NCBI GenBank assembly: GCA_037176725.1
Contig: JAZBRS010000037.1
Location: forward strand, 10,620,001-10,684,000
DNA length: 64,000 nucleotides
Source: Posidonia oceanica
Lineage: Eukaryota > Streptophyta > Magnoliopsida > Alismatales > Posidoniaceae
Reading direction: 5' to 3'
Shown: positions 33,241 to 45,765 of the stretch, in pieces
Position numbering within the stretch: position 1 is the stretch's first letter
Layout of the letters: every line of letters begins with the position of its first letter
Translations under genes and position numbers: made by a program
The notes under the pieces: generated by a model
What the model was told of the DNA's origin: nothing
What the model saw: the letters and a program-made list of their open reading frames with translations, nothing else
Databases searched by the model: none

Positions 33241-33527
33241 TCCGATGGATCCTTCTGATTCCATCGGCGCGATCCTCTTCTCCCGTCCTCCCTATCTCGT
33301 CCGAGGGACGCTCGGAGATGCAACGGCAGCGTCGACAGCAAGACCAGGCGCAGCGCCATCCAGGTAAGTCCTTCTAACCTCTCTTTTGTTCCCCGCATTG
33401 TCTTTTCTTTCGTTTTGTTCTGTTTTCGTTTTGCATTTTTTTCGCCTTACCTAAAAATCATAAAAAGCATAAAATCAACAAAACTCATTAAAAAGCATGC
33501 ATCTCTTCTACTTCTTGCGTTCATATC
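33241..33527 (+). other. Junction region after gag in element C
   Basis: Protease should follow here, but sequence similarity to A stops. A CCATCCAG/GTAAGTCC splice-donor-like site lies at 33358-33371, with the GT at 33366, followed by T-rich sequence. I see no matching acceptor that would join another coding region. Confidence 0.4.
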
Positions 33528-33727
33528 ATTCGGGCTGGCAACCCTAACTGCTCGGCGATAGGTCCGTTAACCTGTCATCCTCGGGCTGGCAACCCTAACT
33601 GCTCGGCGATAGGTCCGTTAACCTATCATTCGGGTTGGCAACCCTAACTGCTCGGCGATAGGTCCGTTAACCTATCATTCGGGCTGATATCCCTAACTAT
33701 TCGGCGATAGGTCCGTCAACCTATCAC
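33528..33727 (+). repeat. 48-50 bp tandem repeat, 4 copies, element C 3' UTR
   Basis: Units consist of CGGGCTGGCAACCCTAACTG, CTCGGCGATAGGTCCGTTAA and CCTATCATT. They are the reverse complement of the core of the 83-bp unit in element A (1085-2190). Confidence 0.92.
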
Positions 33728-35200
33728 CTTGCACGTCCCTCTGCACATAGCTATCATTTCATGCATTCATCCCATCTTGCACATATCTGTCATCATGCAT
33801 ATCACCTTCTGCATGCGTGTCATTTCATGCATCCTGTAAAACAAAAGCACCAAAAATCAAAAAAATCAAGAAAATCAAAAAACGCAAAAATATTTTCTCG
33901 CATTACTGTTGGTTTCCCCTTTTTATGTTTTCCTAAACCTAAAAAAGCCATAAAAAAATACAAAACCAATGCAAAACCTAATAACATGCTTGCCCCTTTC
34001 CTTCTAAAAAATACAAAACCCATAAAACATTTGTATAATCAGAAACCTGGCTATGGACAAGCATGCAGCGCCTAGAGGATGTCAAGCAGCGACAATCTCA
34101 AGCAGATCTCACCCGAGCAGCGCCATCTCTTGCATGTGGCCATAAAGTGAGACTGAGAGCAGAATAGAGCATCCCGCTGAGTTTTAGAACACTACAAGCA
34201 GGATCCACCTTATCGAGAGAGTCCACTGAACACGGAGAGGACCGAGGCAGAGCGGAGCATAGCCAGAGGCTGCAAGCACACATTGCAGAGGCTGAGGGTG
34301 TACGCGGATCAGTCGAACTCTTAATGCCTCATCAGGGACTGCTACCCCAAGAGGGCGAAGTCATGCATATCCAAAAGAATAGAGATCATGTGAGCAAAAG
34401 AATATGATAACTTGATATGCATGCTGAGCACAAAGGAAAAATGAAGAAAGAAGTTGAAGAAAGAAGGCGCTCATGAGAGGAGTGATTCGGACGAGCGTCA
34501 AAGCCATCTCAGTTATCAACATCAAGCACCACACTGGCAACTGCACAAGACATCATATCTGGAGGACCTGGCCCCACCCTCCGAGCGCAGCAGCACGCTC
34601 CAACCCCTGTGCAGACAACACTTATTTCCAAGAAGGCTAGATGCAGATCCAATCACTCATGAGGGGAAAAGAAACACTATCCTGTGAGCGTCAAAAGCGG
34701 TAGTCGGTCCCCGAGGAATTAAGACGGAGACTGTGAAGCTGCATCCAACGCTTCTGCTACCTACCTGTAGCCAAAGGCTATCCTCTGCAAAGCCAAAGCC
34801 TCATCCTGAGCCAAGAGTGAGAAAGAGAGCCACCGACCACAACTCGGCATGGCGTTGCTCGAGGACCGAGTCTCCTGAGTCAGGAAGTGCAGAAGCACCC
34901 TCTTGGCAGTCGCTTTGAGTCCAAAGCCACCAAAAAATGCATGCTGTAATATACTATCACCTTCTTTCCTCTCTGTTTTCGAAAATCGGAGTCAAGGATG
35001 AGCACTTTTGCCTGACCTCGCTCAGAGGCTCTGCGTTTTTCAAAAGTTTTGCTACCCACCGCGCTGGGTAGGTCCCTGGATGAACGGCATGTCCCTCGTT
35101 TGTCACCTCATGACGCTACGAAGCATGCCCGCGCTGAGACCATTGCACACCCACCACGGGGGGTTTTCCTGGTTTTCTATGTGTCCGCTTGCATCCCTCA
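33728..35200 (+). other. Non-coding 3' region of element C
   Basis: No gene is recognised. It contains short ATGCAT-rich stretches (33740-33850) and an A-rich segment of CAAAAACCC and ATAAAA motifs (33830-34040). The rest (34060-34940) is mixed sequence whose small open frames lack domains. No DUF7745 relic is detected by eye. Confidence 0.55.
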
Positions 35201-35204
35201 TTCT

Positions 35205-35560
35205 TTGCACTCGGGCTGGCACCCCTAACTGCTCGGTGATGGGTTCGTCAACCTATCATCCATCCGCTCGCTCATCCACCTTTGCATTCTGGTGCCAGGG
35301 GCGCTTCGGCCGTCCCCTGGTATCATCCTGATACCAGGGGCATCTTTTGGCTGCCCTGTGGTATCGTCCCCAGCTGGTCATCCCCAGCTGAGTCCCCAGC
35401 GGGCTGGCACCCCTAACTGCCCGGCGATAGGTTCGTCAACCTATCATCCTTTCATCTATTCATCCTCGCATTTCGGTGCCAGGGGCGCTTCAGCTGTCCC
35501 CTGGTATCATCCTGATACCAGGGGCATCTTTTTTGCTGCCCCTTGGTATCCCCCTTCCAT
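35205..35560 (+). repeat. Mosaic repeat with two ~185-bp units, element C
   Basis: CGGGCTGGCACCCCTAACTG is followed by GGTGCCAGGGGCGCTTC and by GATACCAGGGGCATCTTTT. The block occurs twice, at about 35212-35360 and 35398-35550. The part at about 35370-35450 is a single reverse-complement monomer of the 83-bp repeat of element A. Confidence 0.8.
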
Positions 35561-35649
35561 CTGCATTGGGCTGACATCCCCAACTGTCGCGGGAATGTCT
35601 TTGGACCTCTGCTGCACCTTCTGGTTCGGTATCCCGCCCACTTTCCACC

Positions 35650-35945
35650 CTCAGCGGGCTGATAGCCCTAACTATCCGGTGATGAGTCCGTTAACTCCTC
35701 GTTCGGGCTGATAGCCCTAACTATCCGGCGATGAGTCCGTTAACTCCTCGTTCGGGCTGATAGCCCTAACTATCCGGTGATGAGTCCGTCAACTCTTCAG
35801 CGGGCTGATAGCCCTAACTATCCGGCGACGAGTCCGTTAACTCCTCAGCGGGCTGATAGCCCTAACTATCCGGTGATGAGTCCGTTAACTCCTCAGCGGG
35901 CTGATAACCCTAACTATCCGGCGATAGGTCCGTTAACTTATCACC
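35650..35945 (+). repeat. 48-bp tandem repeat, 6 copies, element C 3' UTR
   Basis: Units consist of CGGGCTGATAGCCCTAACTA, TCCGGCGATGAGTCCGTTAA and CTCCTC. They are variants of the repeat at 33528-33727 and, in reverse, of block 1 of element A (1-385). Confidence 0.92.
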
Positions 35946-36810
35946 TCATTTCGTCGTAGTTCAATAGCATTCTGTTGCATATCATGGCATATCATCAGCA
36001 TTCGCATTGCATGACATCATATAGCTTCATTGTGTTCTCCGTAGAGTCAGTCCTAGTATTGCATTTCATCATTGCACGGACAGGGCGTGCTTGGGATTCG
36101 AACTCCTGGCTCGTGTATTGCCTAAGGTATCATCCTCGGCACCCGCATGACTTTCGCAGCTTGCCGGCCTTGGATGATACTCGCAGTAGTATGCGGCCTT
36201 GGGATCGTTTTCCTGGTTCCGTATGCCCGGCGCTCCGCTGTTTATGCCTTGCATTCCACTGCATAACATTGCATAACATTGCACCCTTATTGCGCTACTA
36301 CTCCTCTGTGGTCCTTACACCAAATTCCGCACTTCGCCTTCCCGGGCCCGTGCCCGCCACTGCATGCACATCCACAACATATTTACTTCTCAGCACTTTA
36401 CTTTCCAGCATCTTTACTTTCCAGCACCTTTACATTCAGCCTTTACATTCAGTCTTTACATCCAACACTTTCCTTACAAGCACTTTACTTCCAGTAATTT
36501 CCTTTCAGCACTTTATTTTCAGTACTTTACTTTCTGCTCTTGCATTGCATTTTCCACCCTCCCGCGTGCATGCACCATCTCGCTTTCCCCCAGAGGAGTA
36601 CAGCGCAGTAAGTTTTAGCATAAGCATACCATTTGCATTCACACACTGCACATTCATCCATCTACACTTGCATCTTGCATTGCGGCAACGGGCTACGACG
36701 TTCGGTGTATCCGCCGAATAAGTAACTCACGCCAATAGCAAATCTTTTGGCTCTCCTGTCAAATGGGGCGTCTTCTCAACCCTGAGCAGCGGTCTCGGTC
36801 CCCTTGACCT
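35946..36810 (+). other. Non-coding 3' region of element C
   Basis: No gene is recognised. The stretch 36375-36540 has degenerate CTTTACTTTCAGCA repeats of roughly 12-18 bp. Frames here (35975-36721) are Ser/His/Phe-rich and lack domains. Confidence 0.55.
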
Positions 36811-36828
36811 CGCTCAGGGAGGGGCATC
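36811..36828 (+). other. Polypurine tract region before 3' LTR of C
   Basis: CAGGGAGGGGCATC (36815-36828) directly precedes the TG of the 3' LTR. It is the expected position of the plus-strand primer, and the purine run AGGGAGGGG is the probable PPT. Confidence 0.75.
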
Positions 36829-39800
36829 TGTTGACACCCCATTTCGACAAGGCTGAATTGGCAAGATCTCGGGCGGCTAGGAAAAACCCAAAATCGCACA
36901 TTTCTCTTCATCCTTCTTCCCAAATCAAAACTCCAGCTCAAACCTCAAAGCCAAACCTAGAACCACACCCATTTTCCAACCCCAAAACCTCACCCTGAAA
37001 CCGTCCCAAAACCTAACCCTGAAACCATCCAAAACCCAAGCCAAAACCAAACCCTAACCCTCCTTTTTACCCTTCAAAACTAGCCAACTTGACCTAAGCC
37101 TTTACCCCTCTTCCCGAGCTCAAAACTTGACCAAAATCCATAGGAAAATCCACCAACACCCACTCAACAAACCTACTCTAGAACCTAGAAATTTCTAAAC
37201 CTAACCCATTCCCAAAAACCCTAGAAAACCTAGGTGAATTTCCCCTTTTTCTACACCTTGAAACCCCTCCAAAACCTTCTTAGAATCAAACCAAAACCTC
37301 AGACCTAATGCCTTAAGCCCTAGACTACCCGCTCACCAATTTTCACCCCATTCCGAGACCTTTAAGACCTCCATTCACCCAAATTATCCTTTTCTCTCTC
37401 CAGGATTATCATTTTCTCTCTCCTCTCTCTCTCCTGATTATCATCTCCCTTTTCATCCCCTTCTTGCCCTTTCCCTGGCCTGGCTGTGGGCCCCCTTTGT
37501 GCTTCTATCCCTTCTCTATCTTATCCCTATTTTTATTTTATTTTTAGCATTTTCTCTGAATTTTAAAAAATCATTTCCCTCCAACTCATCTCTTTCCCTT
37601 TTATTTCTCCCTTTTTCCATTTTCTTCCTCCTTCTCTTTTCCTTTTCTTTCTTTTGCAAAAACCCATAAAAACCCCTAAAAATCCATAAAATTCCAAAAC
37701 ATAAAAGAGACAAACCAGAACTCTAAGGAAAACAATTAAAAAACATTAAGCAATCAATTAAAAAACTTAAACTTAACTAAATCAAGCTAAAAAGAAAATC
37801 AGGCATGCAAACTAAAAAATGCGAAACAAACCAAAATAAAATACTGAAAAATCTAGGAAAAAACTAAACAAAATCAAGACCCACCAAAAGTGAAAACCCT
37901 ACCAAAAGAATTAAAAAATAAACCCTAAAAGAGAAGTGAAACAATTAAGAACACTAAGATAAGTAATTAATGAAAGAAAAAGCTTAACTTAACAAACCTA
38001 AGAAAAACAATTTGAGAACTCAATTAAAAAGAATGAAGAACACATCAAAAGGACTTGAAGACTCTTAATCAAACAAGAGAAACCTAATTAAAAAACATCA
38101 AGAAAAATCAGCAAATAAAAATTAAAAAACCTAATCCAAAAGACTTAAGAAAGAAAAACCCTAAGAAGACTAAAACTTAAAAACCTAAAAACAATCCTAA
38201 TTAATATGAAAATAAATCCTAAAAAATCCTAATCAATATCCTAAAATGCTCAACAAGAAAAACACAATTTTTAAAACAATTTAAAAGGATTTAACAAACA
38301 CTTAATCAAGTGAAAACTAATTAAAAGCAAAACCAAAACCCTAAAAACCCTAATCAAGCCCAAAACACACTAATTAACCTAAAAACAGTCACTAAAAATC
38401 TAATTAAAATCCTAACTCACAACACAACTTTTCTAGTATTTTTACTTATTTTTAGTTTATTTTTTTTCTTCTTCTAATTTTATTTCCTTTCTCTTCCTTT
38501 CTTCTTCTTCTTTACTTTCTTTCCCACTTCTCATTCCTCTCTTCCTCCCCTTCATTTTCTTTCCTTTTACTGTGCTCAAGGCCCAGCCCATGTCCAACTT
38601 CTTCTTCTTCCCTCCATCCCTTCTTCTTCTTCCACTCTCCTCCTCTCTCACAACCTGCAAACGACAACACCTCTCCCCCATTGGTTTTCTTTTTTTTTCA
38701 AACCTCCCTGACACCACCTTGACCTCCCACCATCACCCACGACCCACGACCAAGACCATTCCCTCCATGCCCTGCCAATGGTGGCAGAAAACAGAGACCC
38801 ATGCCCTCCCTTTGACTGTTGGAAACCAGCAACTTTGAGGCAACAAAACTTGAGATTTTAGAACAAGAAAAGGTTCGGCCAATACACCTGCACAGACCAA
38901 GCTCCCAGCTCCCTCACCCTTCTTCCAGAACTGAAAAACACCTTCAAACCTTCCCGGAATCAAGCCCCAAACTCTTCAGCACCCAATACCATCTTGCCGA
39001 CCTTCCACATTGCAAACCCACCACCACGAGCCTCCTAAAATCCCAGAACTTTGCCATCAGACTCACCAAGCAACCACCTTCCCAAGCCACCCAAGATCGC
39101 GTCCTAAAACCTTCCACACTCCTCACAGTCCACTACAAACACTTGCGTCCTCATTTTTGCCAAAAACTTCAAACTCCCATAACTTCCTCTACACTCAGTG
39201 AAATCCACTTCCGATTCCTCCCACGCACTCCCCAAGCAACCACCTAGCCGCCCGTACCCTTGCCTCGGCCTGGAACGCCGCACAACGCCGCACCCACCTC
39301 GGCCTTCACAGTTGAGCCTCCACTGAACCAGATCTTGCTCCAGGCCGTAGAAGACACTTCTGGAACCTCCGTCATCCTCCTCGGGCCTCCGGCAACGTCC
39401 CCCGAGCTCCCCAACGCAGCAGCCGCCGCCCTCCGCCGTCCCCACTCTTCTCCGGCCGGCCGAAAGCCACCCAGGTGGGTGGGCTGTTCCGGCGTGCGAA
39501 AGGACCGAGGCAAACTTCCCCCGGATTCCCCTCGTCGCCCTCTTGCTTCTCGGCCTTTCCCCGAGGCTTTTCATCACCTGTGCCGCCCGCAATCTCTCGC
39601 CGAAGTTGTCGTCTTCTCCGACGCCGGCGACTCCCGCAGCAGCTCCTCCACGCGTCTCCGCCGCCGCCGACGCCGCTGCAAGCCTCCTCCACCTCCCTCG
39701 CGCCCCGCCGGCTCTCCCGGATCCCCCGCCGCCTCGCGTCGTCCCTCCTCCGCCAGTCCAGAGCTCCGCCGGCGGACCTCCGGCCGTCTCCCCGCTGTAA

Positions 39801-42622
39801 GCTGCTGCCATTCTTTTTTTTTTTCAGCAACTTTAGTTAATTTTCTCCACATTGCATCCATATCATATTAAGTTTTCAATATTGCTTTTAGGTCCTGATG
39901 ACTTAAGTCATATGTTACATTGATCTTATAATCTTATTAAATTGCTTTAAATGTTTCTAGTTTTCAATATTTGCATGATAGTCCACTTACTGTGTTTGCT
40001 AGTTGTAAAAAATTTCGTTTCAGCCCTTATACTTTCAATATTTGCATCCAGGTCCTACAGTAGTTCATGCAATTTTAATATGCATAGTTTGCCTTATTGT
40101 ATTGCATTCTATATCCCTGTTTTTTTTCATTTTTGCTGTCTGATCCATTGCACTGTAGAACTTAGGTCTTAATTTAAATGTTTTGCATACTGCATTGCAC
40201 ATTTGCCCTTCTGATTTTTAATTTTTGCATCTAAGTCCATTTCAAATGTATAGTAACCATTTTGCATGCATCTTAGCTTATTGTATTGCACTTTCAACCT
40301 TGCATTTTCAAAAAATTGCACATCAGTCCATAAACCTTGATTTCAGAGCACATTTTGCATCTAAAATTGCATACTTGACCCTTGCATGATTTAAAAATGA
40401 CATATAGGTCCTTGCATCCTCTTAAAGTCATGTAAAAAGACCGTTTTGCCCCTAAAGTTGCATCTTAGCTCCTATTCTTACAAAATTGCATATAGACCCT
40501 CCACTTGCATTCTCAGACTCCCCAGGACCCTGTTTTCTGGAAAAATTGCATTTTAGCCCCTCATGTTTAAAAAATTGCTTTTTGCTTGTCCTTCGCTTCA
40601 AAACCTCCTCTGATGCATACCAACTTTTAAAAGCTGTGTTCTGAAGCCTATTTTTTTTGCAAAACTACCCTCTGCCACCTCCTGTTCTCAGAATCCCTGC
40701 CTGTAAGCCCCATCCTTTTCAAAAATTTGCATTTAAGCCCCTTTTCTTTTTTTAAAATAGCATTTGAACTCCTTTTTTTCTAAAAAGTCTTCCTCCTTGT
40801 CTTTTCTGGCACCTTGCATGCATTTGCATTCATGTAGCTTTGCATTAAGTTTCTTTCGCACACACCAGAGCCCCCTCAGCTCCCATCCACCTGGGAGGAC
40901 CCTTTTGCACATCCCTAGGACCTCCTGAACACCTAGGTCTGTTCTTCTCTCCTGTTCTGGCCTTTCCGCCCTGAAGTTGCGATATCTTTCAATCCGGCCG
41001 TCGGATCTTCCCAAACAAGCTGCCCAGGCGACCGCAGCGAAGCGCTCTTCAGCACGGACCAAGCAGATTTCAGATCAGACCCCAGGATTTCCAGGTATGC
41101 CCTCCTGAACCTTTGCACTGCAATCATTCGCATGCCATTTGCATAGTTTGCCTCGTTTTCGCTTTCGGTCTCTTTGAGCATGTAGAATAGGACCTCCCCT
41201 TCTTGTCTATCAATTCCAATCCCCGTTTCGCGTACTCTTGAGTGTTTTGTGTTGTGTTTTCCCTGGTTTTGCCGCTTAATGTGACTTTCTTCCCCCTTTT
41301 CCACGATCCGATCGCATCGCGAGCTTTGGGCAGCATGCGAGACACACCGTGGAGCGGTTTAGTGGGAAACGGTCACCAAGAGGCGGTAATCCCTCCGTTT
41401 GCTCACTCTCCCCTTTGCAGGTCTTTACACCTGCTCTGTGCGGCCCCGAACAGCGTCTGTTCTCACACACGCGCTGTCTTACCTCTCTTTGGCTTCTGCT
41501 GATCTTTTTTCTTTGCATTAGCATTCGCATAGCTTTTCCGGGGTTTTGTTCCGCTGTTTTGGCACCATTTTGCGTGCCTGCTTTGCTTTTGCACCGTTTT
41601 GCGCGCCCGTCTTGTTTTGGCACCATTTCGCGTGCCGGTTTCGTTCTTTTCGCACCGTTTTGCGTGCCATTCTGTTTTCTTGCCTCGTTTCGCGCCCGTC
41701 TTGTTTTTCGCTTGCTTTGCGTGCCGGTTTCGTTCTTTTTGCATTGTTTTGCGTGCCACTCTGTTTTGTTGTCTCGTTTTGCGTGCCGCCTTGCTTTTTC
41801 GCTCATTTTGCCCGCCGATTTCGTTCTTTTCGCACCGTTCTGCGTGCCATTCTGCTTTCTTGCCTCGTTTCGCGTCTGTCTTGTTTTTCGCTTGCTTTGC
41901 GTGCCGGTTTCGTTCTTTTCGCATCGTTTTGCGTGCGTTGTTCGCTTCCCGCCTCGTTTTGCGTGTTTCGCGCCGTTTTCTCTTGCATGCCGATCGCATT
42001 GCATGGTTTTGCCGCTGTTTTGTTTTCTCACTTGCATTTGCATATAGGGCTGTGATGCTTACTGCCTGGAGTTCTCACGAGCTAGGTTTCGCCTGGTTCG
42101 GAACACAGACAGCGTAGCTGAGCACTTAGAGAGCACGTTTACTTCCCTGCCTTGCATTTTCCCACTTAGAGCACTCCTTGAGCATTCATTTAAGCATTCA
42201 TAGGCACATAGGCATTCAATCCTGCATTTCCCTGCATATGCGAGCGTAAGCCTAGAAAGACCGATTCTCGGGCGTGTCGGGGGTGCCTAACACCTTCCCC
42301 GCACGTAACAGGAGTCCTTGCCCTGTCTTTTGGCCCGCAATGACCATATTGCCCTTATCCTAGGCTAGAGTCATCTCATTTGCATTCATTTGCATTTGTT
42401 TTCCTTTGCACTGCTCTGCTTTGCATTTCTTGCTTGGTTTTGCGCGTTAATTCGCGCATTTCTCCCGGTTTTCCTTGTCTCCCGTTAATAGACATGGTGG
42501 CGACTCTGATTTGTCTTATCTTTCCCTTTTTCTCCTCGATTTTAAGTGTTTTCGAGTTGAGCCTCTTCCTCGGATCCAATCGCCGCTAATTAGCGAGCCT
42601 GATTCCGATCGGGATCGCTACA
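36829..42622 (+). repeat. 3' LTR of element C (5794 bp)
   Basis: It is near-identical to 23994-29787 with the same termini and the same length. Differences seen include single-base homopolymer indels (for example AAACCCCTCC versus AAACCCTCC near 37262, TCGGCCTGG versus TCGGCTGG near 39267). There are also a few substitutions (near 41786, 41815, 41833, 41878, 42046, 42106, 42340, 42463). Confidence 0.97.
42043..42048 (+). promoter_or_regulatory. Candidate LTR TATA box (C, 3' LTR)
   Basis: It reads TATAGG, where the 5' LTR has TATAAG, in the conserved context GCATATAGGGCTGTGATGC. Confidence 0.38.
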
Positions 42623-42627
42623 GTAAG
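42623..42627. repeat. Target-site duplication of element C, right copy (GTAAG)
   Basis: GTAAG directly follows the CA end of the 3' LTR and is identical to 23989-23993. Element E resumes at 42628. Confidence 0.95.
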
Positions 42628-44106
42628 CGACTGCTGGGCTTGCGGCCGGCCCTGGCTCGACTACTGGGCTTTCTGCTGCTTGGGGCATTTGCTTTGCTGC
42701 TGCTGGGTATGCTGCCAGGATCACTATTGGTGCCGGCGGGGAGGCACAACCGCTCTTCTAAGGAGTTAATGGCTGGGCCGTCATGCTTGGGGATGAAATG
42801 CCGGTGCCCGTGGGTGACAGTGGTGGTCTCCCGGTAGCAGTGGCGAGAATCTTTCGCATAGCAAGATCTGCTGAGGTTGACAGCGTGTGCCTAACTGAGC
42901 CGCCCGATTTGCTTGTAGCGCTGTCAATGATGCGGGTTGAGTCTCGCTGCTGCCTGACCCGACTGACTGTGCTGCCTGAGAAAGTGATTTCCAAGTTGGT
43001 GCGGCTGCGGCCACAGGCTGACTGCTGGATAACGCCGGAGGGCATGCTTCTAGTTCTGGTGCTGCAGCTGCGACTGTCGGCCACTTTGGTGATGCTGCAG
43101 GAAGAGGGGAAACTGTCAGCCCCGCCCCAGGGTTTGCTGATTCTGCTGCCTCATTGGTAAGTGTTAAGCAAATTGACCAGGACGCAGTTGTGCTGAGCTA
43201 GTCCTTGCTGCTAGTTGGGGCTGCCTCAACTATACTAGACTCTTCCTCATCTGAGTAATAGTCCTCGATGCAGACCCATTCTTCCTCTGGCAGCTGAGAA
43301 CTTGGGCATAGCGCCTACTGCGCTGAGGCTTCGCTGCTGTTGGATTCCAGGATACCTGCACTGGTGAAGTTAGTGAGGTCCTGTAGGATGGCCAATCTCT
43401 GATCCTTGGGCAGCGTGCATCTGTCTTTACTGGACTGCAAATCATATCCAAGGCCTTCAGACTCTCTTCACTTTGCTGCTTTGACTGGCTCAGCGATTCT
43501 CTGGCCATATTGCCCGAGCGGTGCTCCCTTGACGTAGCCCCATCTATGACAGACATTTTCGACCATCCGGAAGGGGTTGTTGTGAATGGCCAAGGAGTTG
43601 ACACGTTCAAGATCAGGTACAAAGCTAACCAGCTCGCACCGATTAACTCGATACAAAGCAGCTGAAAGTTTAGGGTCAAAATGGATGGTATGTGAAGAGA
43701 TGGGTGCAACTGCCTCGATCCGCTCTTTCTTGAAGTTTTCCGCCATTGCAACGATAACATTGTTGCCATGGCGAAACTTGATCATGCGGTGGAGGGTCGA
43801 GGGGATGACCTGGTGCTTGTGCAGCCAAGGGTGCCCAAGCAGGAAGTTAAAGTTAGGCTCCAAGTCGACAATATAGAACTCCACATCGAAGGTGATTGGG
43901 CCAATGATCAAAGGAATAATCAAAATCCCTAGAGTGTCATGGTGCGTATTGTCAAAAGCTGTCATTCCCTTTATAGCCGGAGTGATATCCTCGGCTTTGA
44001 ATCCGAGCCTGGTTGTAGTGCGCAACGGATAGACATTAAGGCCTGACCCGTTATCAACTAGCGATAAGGGAATGCGGAAGTTTTTGTATTGCACCGTGAC
44101 AAACAA
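42628..44106 (-). pseudogene. Element E protease with G-patch-like segment and linker
   Basis: The open stretch 44106-43468 begins FVTVQYKNFRIPLSLVDNG with the active-site motif DNGSG intact. It continues GFKAEDITPAIKGMTAF, LLGHPWLHKHQVIPSTLH and the G-patch-like WGYVKGAPLGQYGQ. Downstream, 43467-42628, is the Ala/Ser/Gln-rich linker with stops, ending at the C insertion in the YYVDS codons. This copy shows the ancestral frame: gag runs into protease without a shift, unlike in A. Confidence 0.88.
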
Positions 44107-44668
44107 TGGTTGGTTGTGATTAATCCCGGCCGGAGGCAGCTCATCGCTCGTGAAAGAGATGATCTACGGCTCCACGATAACGCCAACCATGCTCTCCAGG
44201 GCTGCGGGTTCTATGGCTTGGGACACACGGGCAGCTTGGAACACTCGGAGAAAAGCCTCACAGTGTTCGAAAGAGGAGTGGATAAGGTCCCAGATGGATA
44301 TATTGGCTTTAACCCTCCTAAGCTGGGAAGTGATGTCTGTTTTGTGGTGCGGCTTTCTGGCAGCAAGAGGGGGTGCTCTGGGAGTTGGCTCTACCGGGCT
44401 AGGTGCAGGGGGCTAGCTTGATGCTGGGGGTGCTGCAGGCTAGCTAACAGGTAGGGGTGCTGTTGGCTAGCTTGCTGGTGGAGGTGCAGTAGGGGCTGGA
44501 TGGCTGGGCCTTACCACTGGTGCTGCGGGCTGGTATACCCTCCCCGATCGCGTGACTTCTGCACACGTTTCCGTGGCATAGTCATAAGGTACGCGATGGG
44601 GGTACCAGGTTAAGTCAATAACCGTAGGGGCCCGTGCTTCGAGTACGAGAGGGGCTACCGGAGGGTTG
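44107..44668 (-). pseudogene. Element E gag, C-terminal part
   Basis: It matches the end of A gag: ARAPTVIDLTWYPHRVPYDY, CAEVTRSGRVYQPAAP, and the later ELPPAGINHNQP block that leads into protease. Several stops lie in 44107-44467. The upstream half of gag continues on the other side of solo LTR D at 50437. Confidence 0.8.
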
Positions 44669-44673
44669 GCTGG
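44669..44673. repeat. Target-site duplication of solo LTR D, left copy (GCTGG)
   Basis: GCTGG directly precedes the LTR end and is identical to 50432-50436. Confidence 0.92.
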
Positions 44674-45225
44674 TGTAGTAATCCCAATCAGAATCAGGCT
44701 TACTATTAGCGGCGAAGTCCGAGGAGGAGGGCTCAACTCGAAAACACTTAAAACAGAGGAGAAAAGATAAGAAAAGAAGAAGATAAGACAATTCAGAGTC
44801 GCCACCGTGTCTATTATCGGGAGACAAGGAAAACCGGAGGAAATTCGTGGATTAACACGCAAAACCAAGCAAGAAATGCAAAGCAAAGCAATACAAAGGA
44901 AAACAAATGCAAATGAATGCAAATGAGATGACTCATGCCTAGGATAAGGGCAATATGGTCATTGCAGGCCAAAAGACTGAGCAAGGACTCCCCCGACACG
45001 CTCGAGAATCGGTCTTTCTAGGCTTACGCTTGCATACTCAGGGATATGCAGGTTTGAATGCTTAAATGCCAATGAATGCCTGAATGAATGCTCATAGGTG
45101 TACTCTAAGTGGTGGGATGCAATGCAGGAAAGTAAACGTGCAGTCTAAGTGCTCAGCAGCGCTGTCTGTGTTCCGAACCGGGCGGAACCTGGCTCGTGAG
45201 AACTCCAGGCAGTAAGCATCACTGC

Positions 45226-45231
45226 CCTATA
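45226..45231 (-). promoter_or_regulatory. Candidate LTR TATA box (D)
   Basis: It reads TATAGG on the minus strand in GCATATAGGGCAGTGATGC, the same position as in the other LTRs. Confidence 0.38.
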
Positions 45232-45339
45232 TGCAAATGCAAGCGAAAAAGCAAAACGACGGTAAAACCAAGCAATGCAAGCGACATGCAAAGGAAAACG
45301 GCATAAGACACGCAAAACAATGCGAGAAATGGAAGCGGC

Positions 45340-45765
45340 ACGCAAAATGGTGCAAGAAAACATGATCGGCACGCAAAATGGTGCGAGAAAGCAAAGCGGC
45401 ACGCAAAACGGTGCCAAAAGCAAAGCGACACGCGAAACGGTGCCAGAAAATGAAGCGGGCACGCAGAACGGTGCCAAAAGCAAAGCAGGCACGCGAAACG
45501 GTGCCAGAAGACGAAGTAGGCACGCAGAACGGTGCCAAGATAGAGCGGGCAGGCGAAACGGTGCCAAAAACAAAGCGGGCACGCGAAACGGTGCCAGAAA
45601 ACGAAGCGGGCATGCAAAACGGTGCCAAGAGCAAAGCAGGCACGCGAAACGGTGCCAAAAGCAGAGCGGGCACGCAAAACGGTGCCAAAAGCAAAGAGGG
45701 CACGTGAAACGGTGCCAGAAAACGAAGCGGGCACGCGAAACGGTGCCAAAAGCAAAGCGGAATAA
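45340..45765 (-). repeat. 30-bp minisatellite inside solo LTR D, about 14 copies
   Basis: Units read GGGCACGCGAAACGGTGCCA followed by AAAGCAAAGC. This is the most regular copy of the LTR minisatellite in the window. The 30-bp period keeps frames open on both strands (45275-45847 plus, 45145-45912 minus), which explains the long but domain-free ORFs. Confidence 0.88.

Larger units (their letters stand above)
23994..42622 (+). mobile_element. Element C: complete gag-only (non-autonomous) Tat-type element
   Basis: The element is 18629 bp: 5' LTR 23994-29787, PBS 29789-29806, gag about 31082-33240, a repeat-bearing non-coding 3' region, polypurine tract about 36815-36828, 3' LTR 36829-42622, and target duplication GTAAG on both sides. 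No protease, RT, RNase H or integrase is present between gag and the 3' LTR. Gag itself has two frameshifts. Both LTRs are 5794 bp and differ by roughly ten substitutions plus about a dozen one-base homopolymer indels by eye, so the insertion is recent. It presumably moved using enzymes from a related element such as A. Confidence 0.95.
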
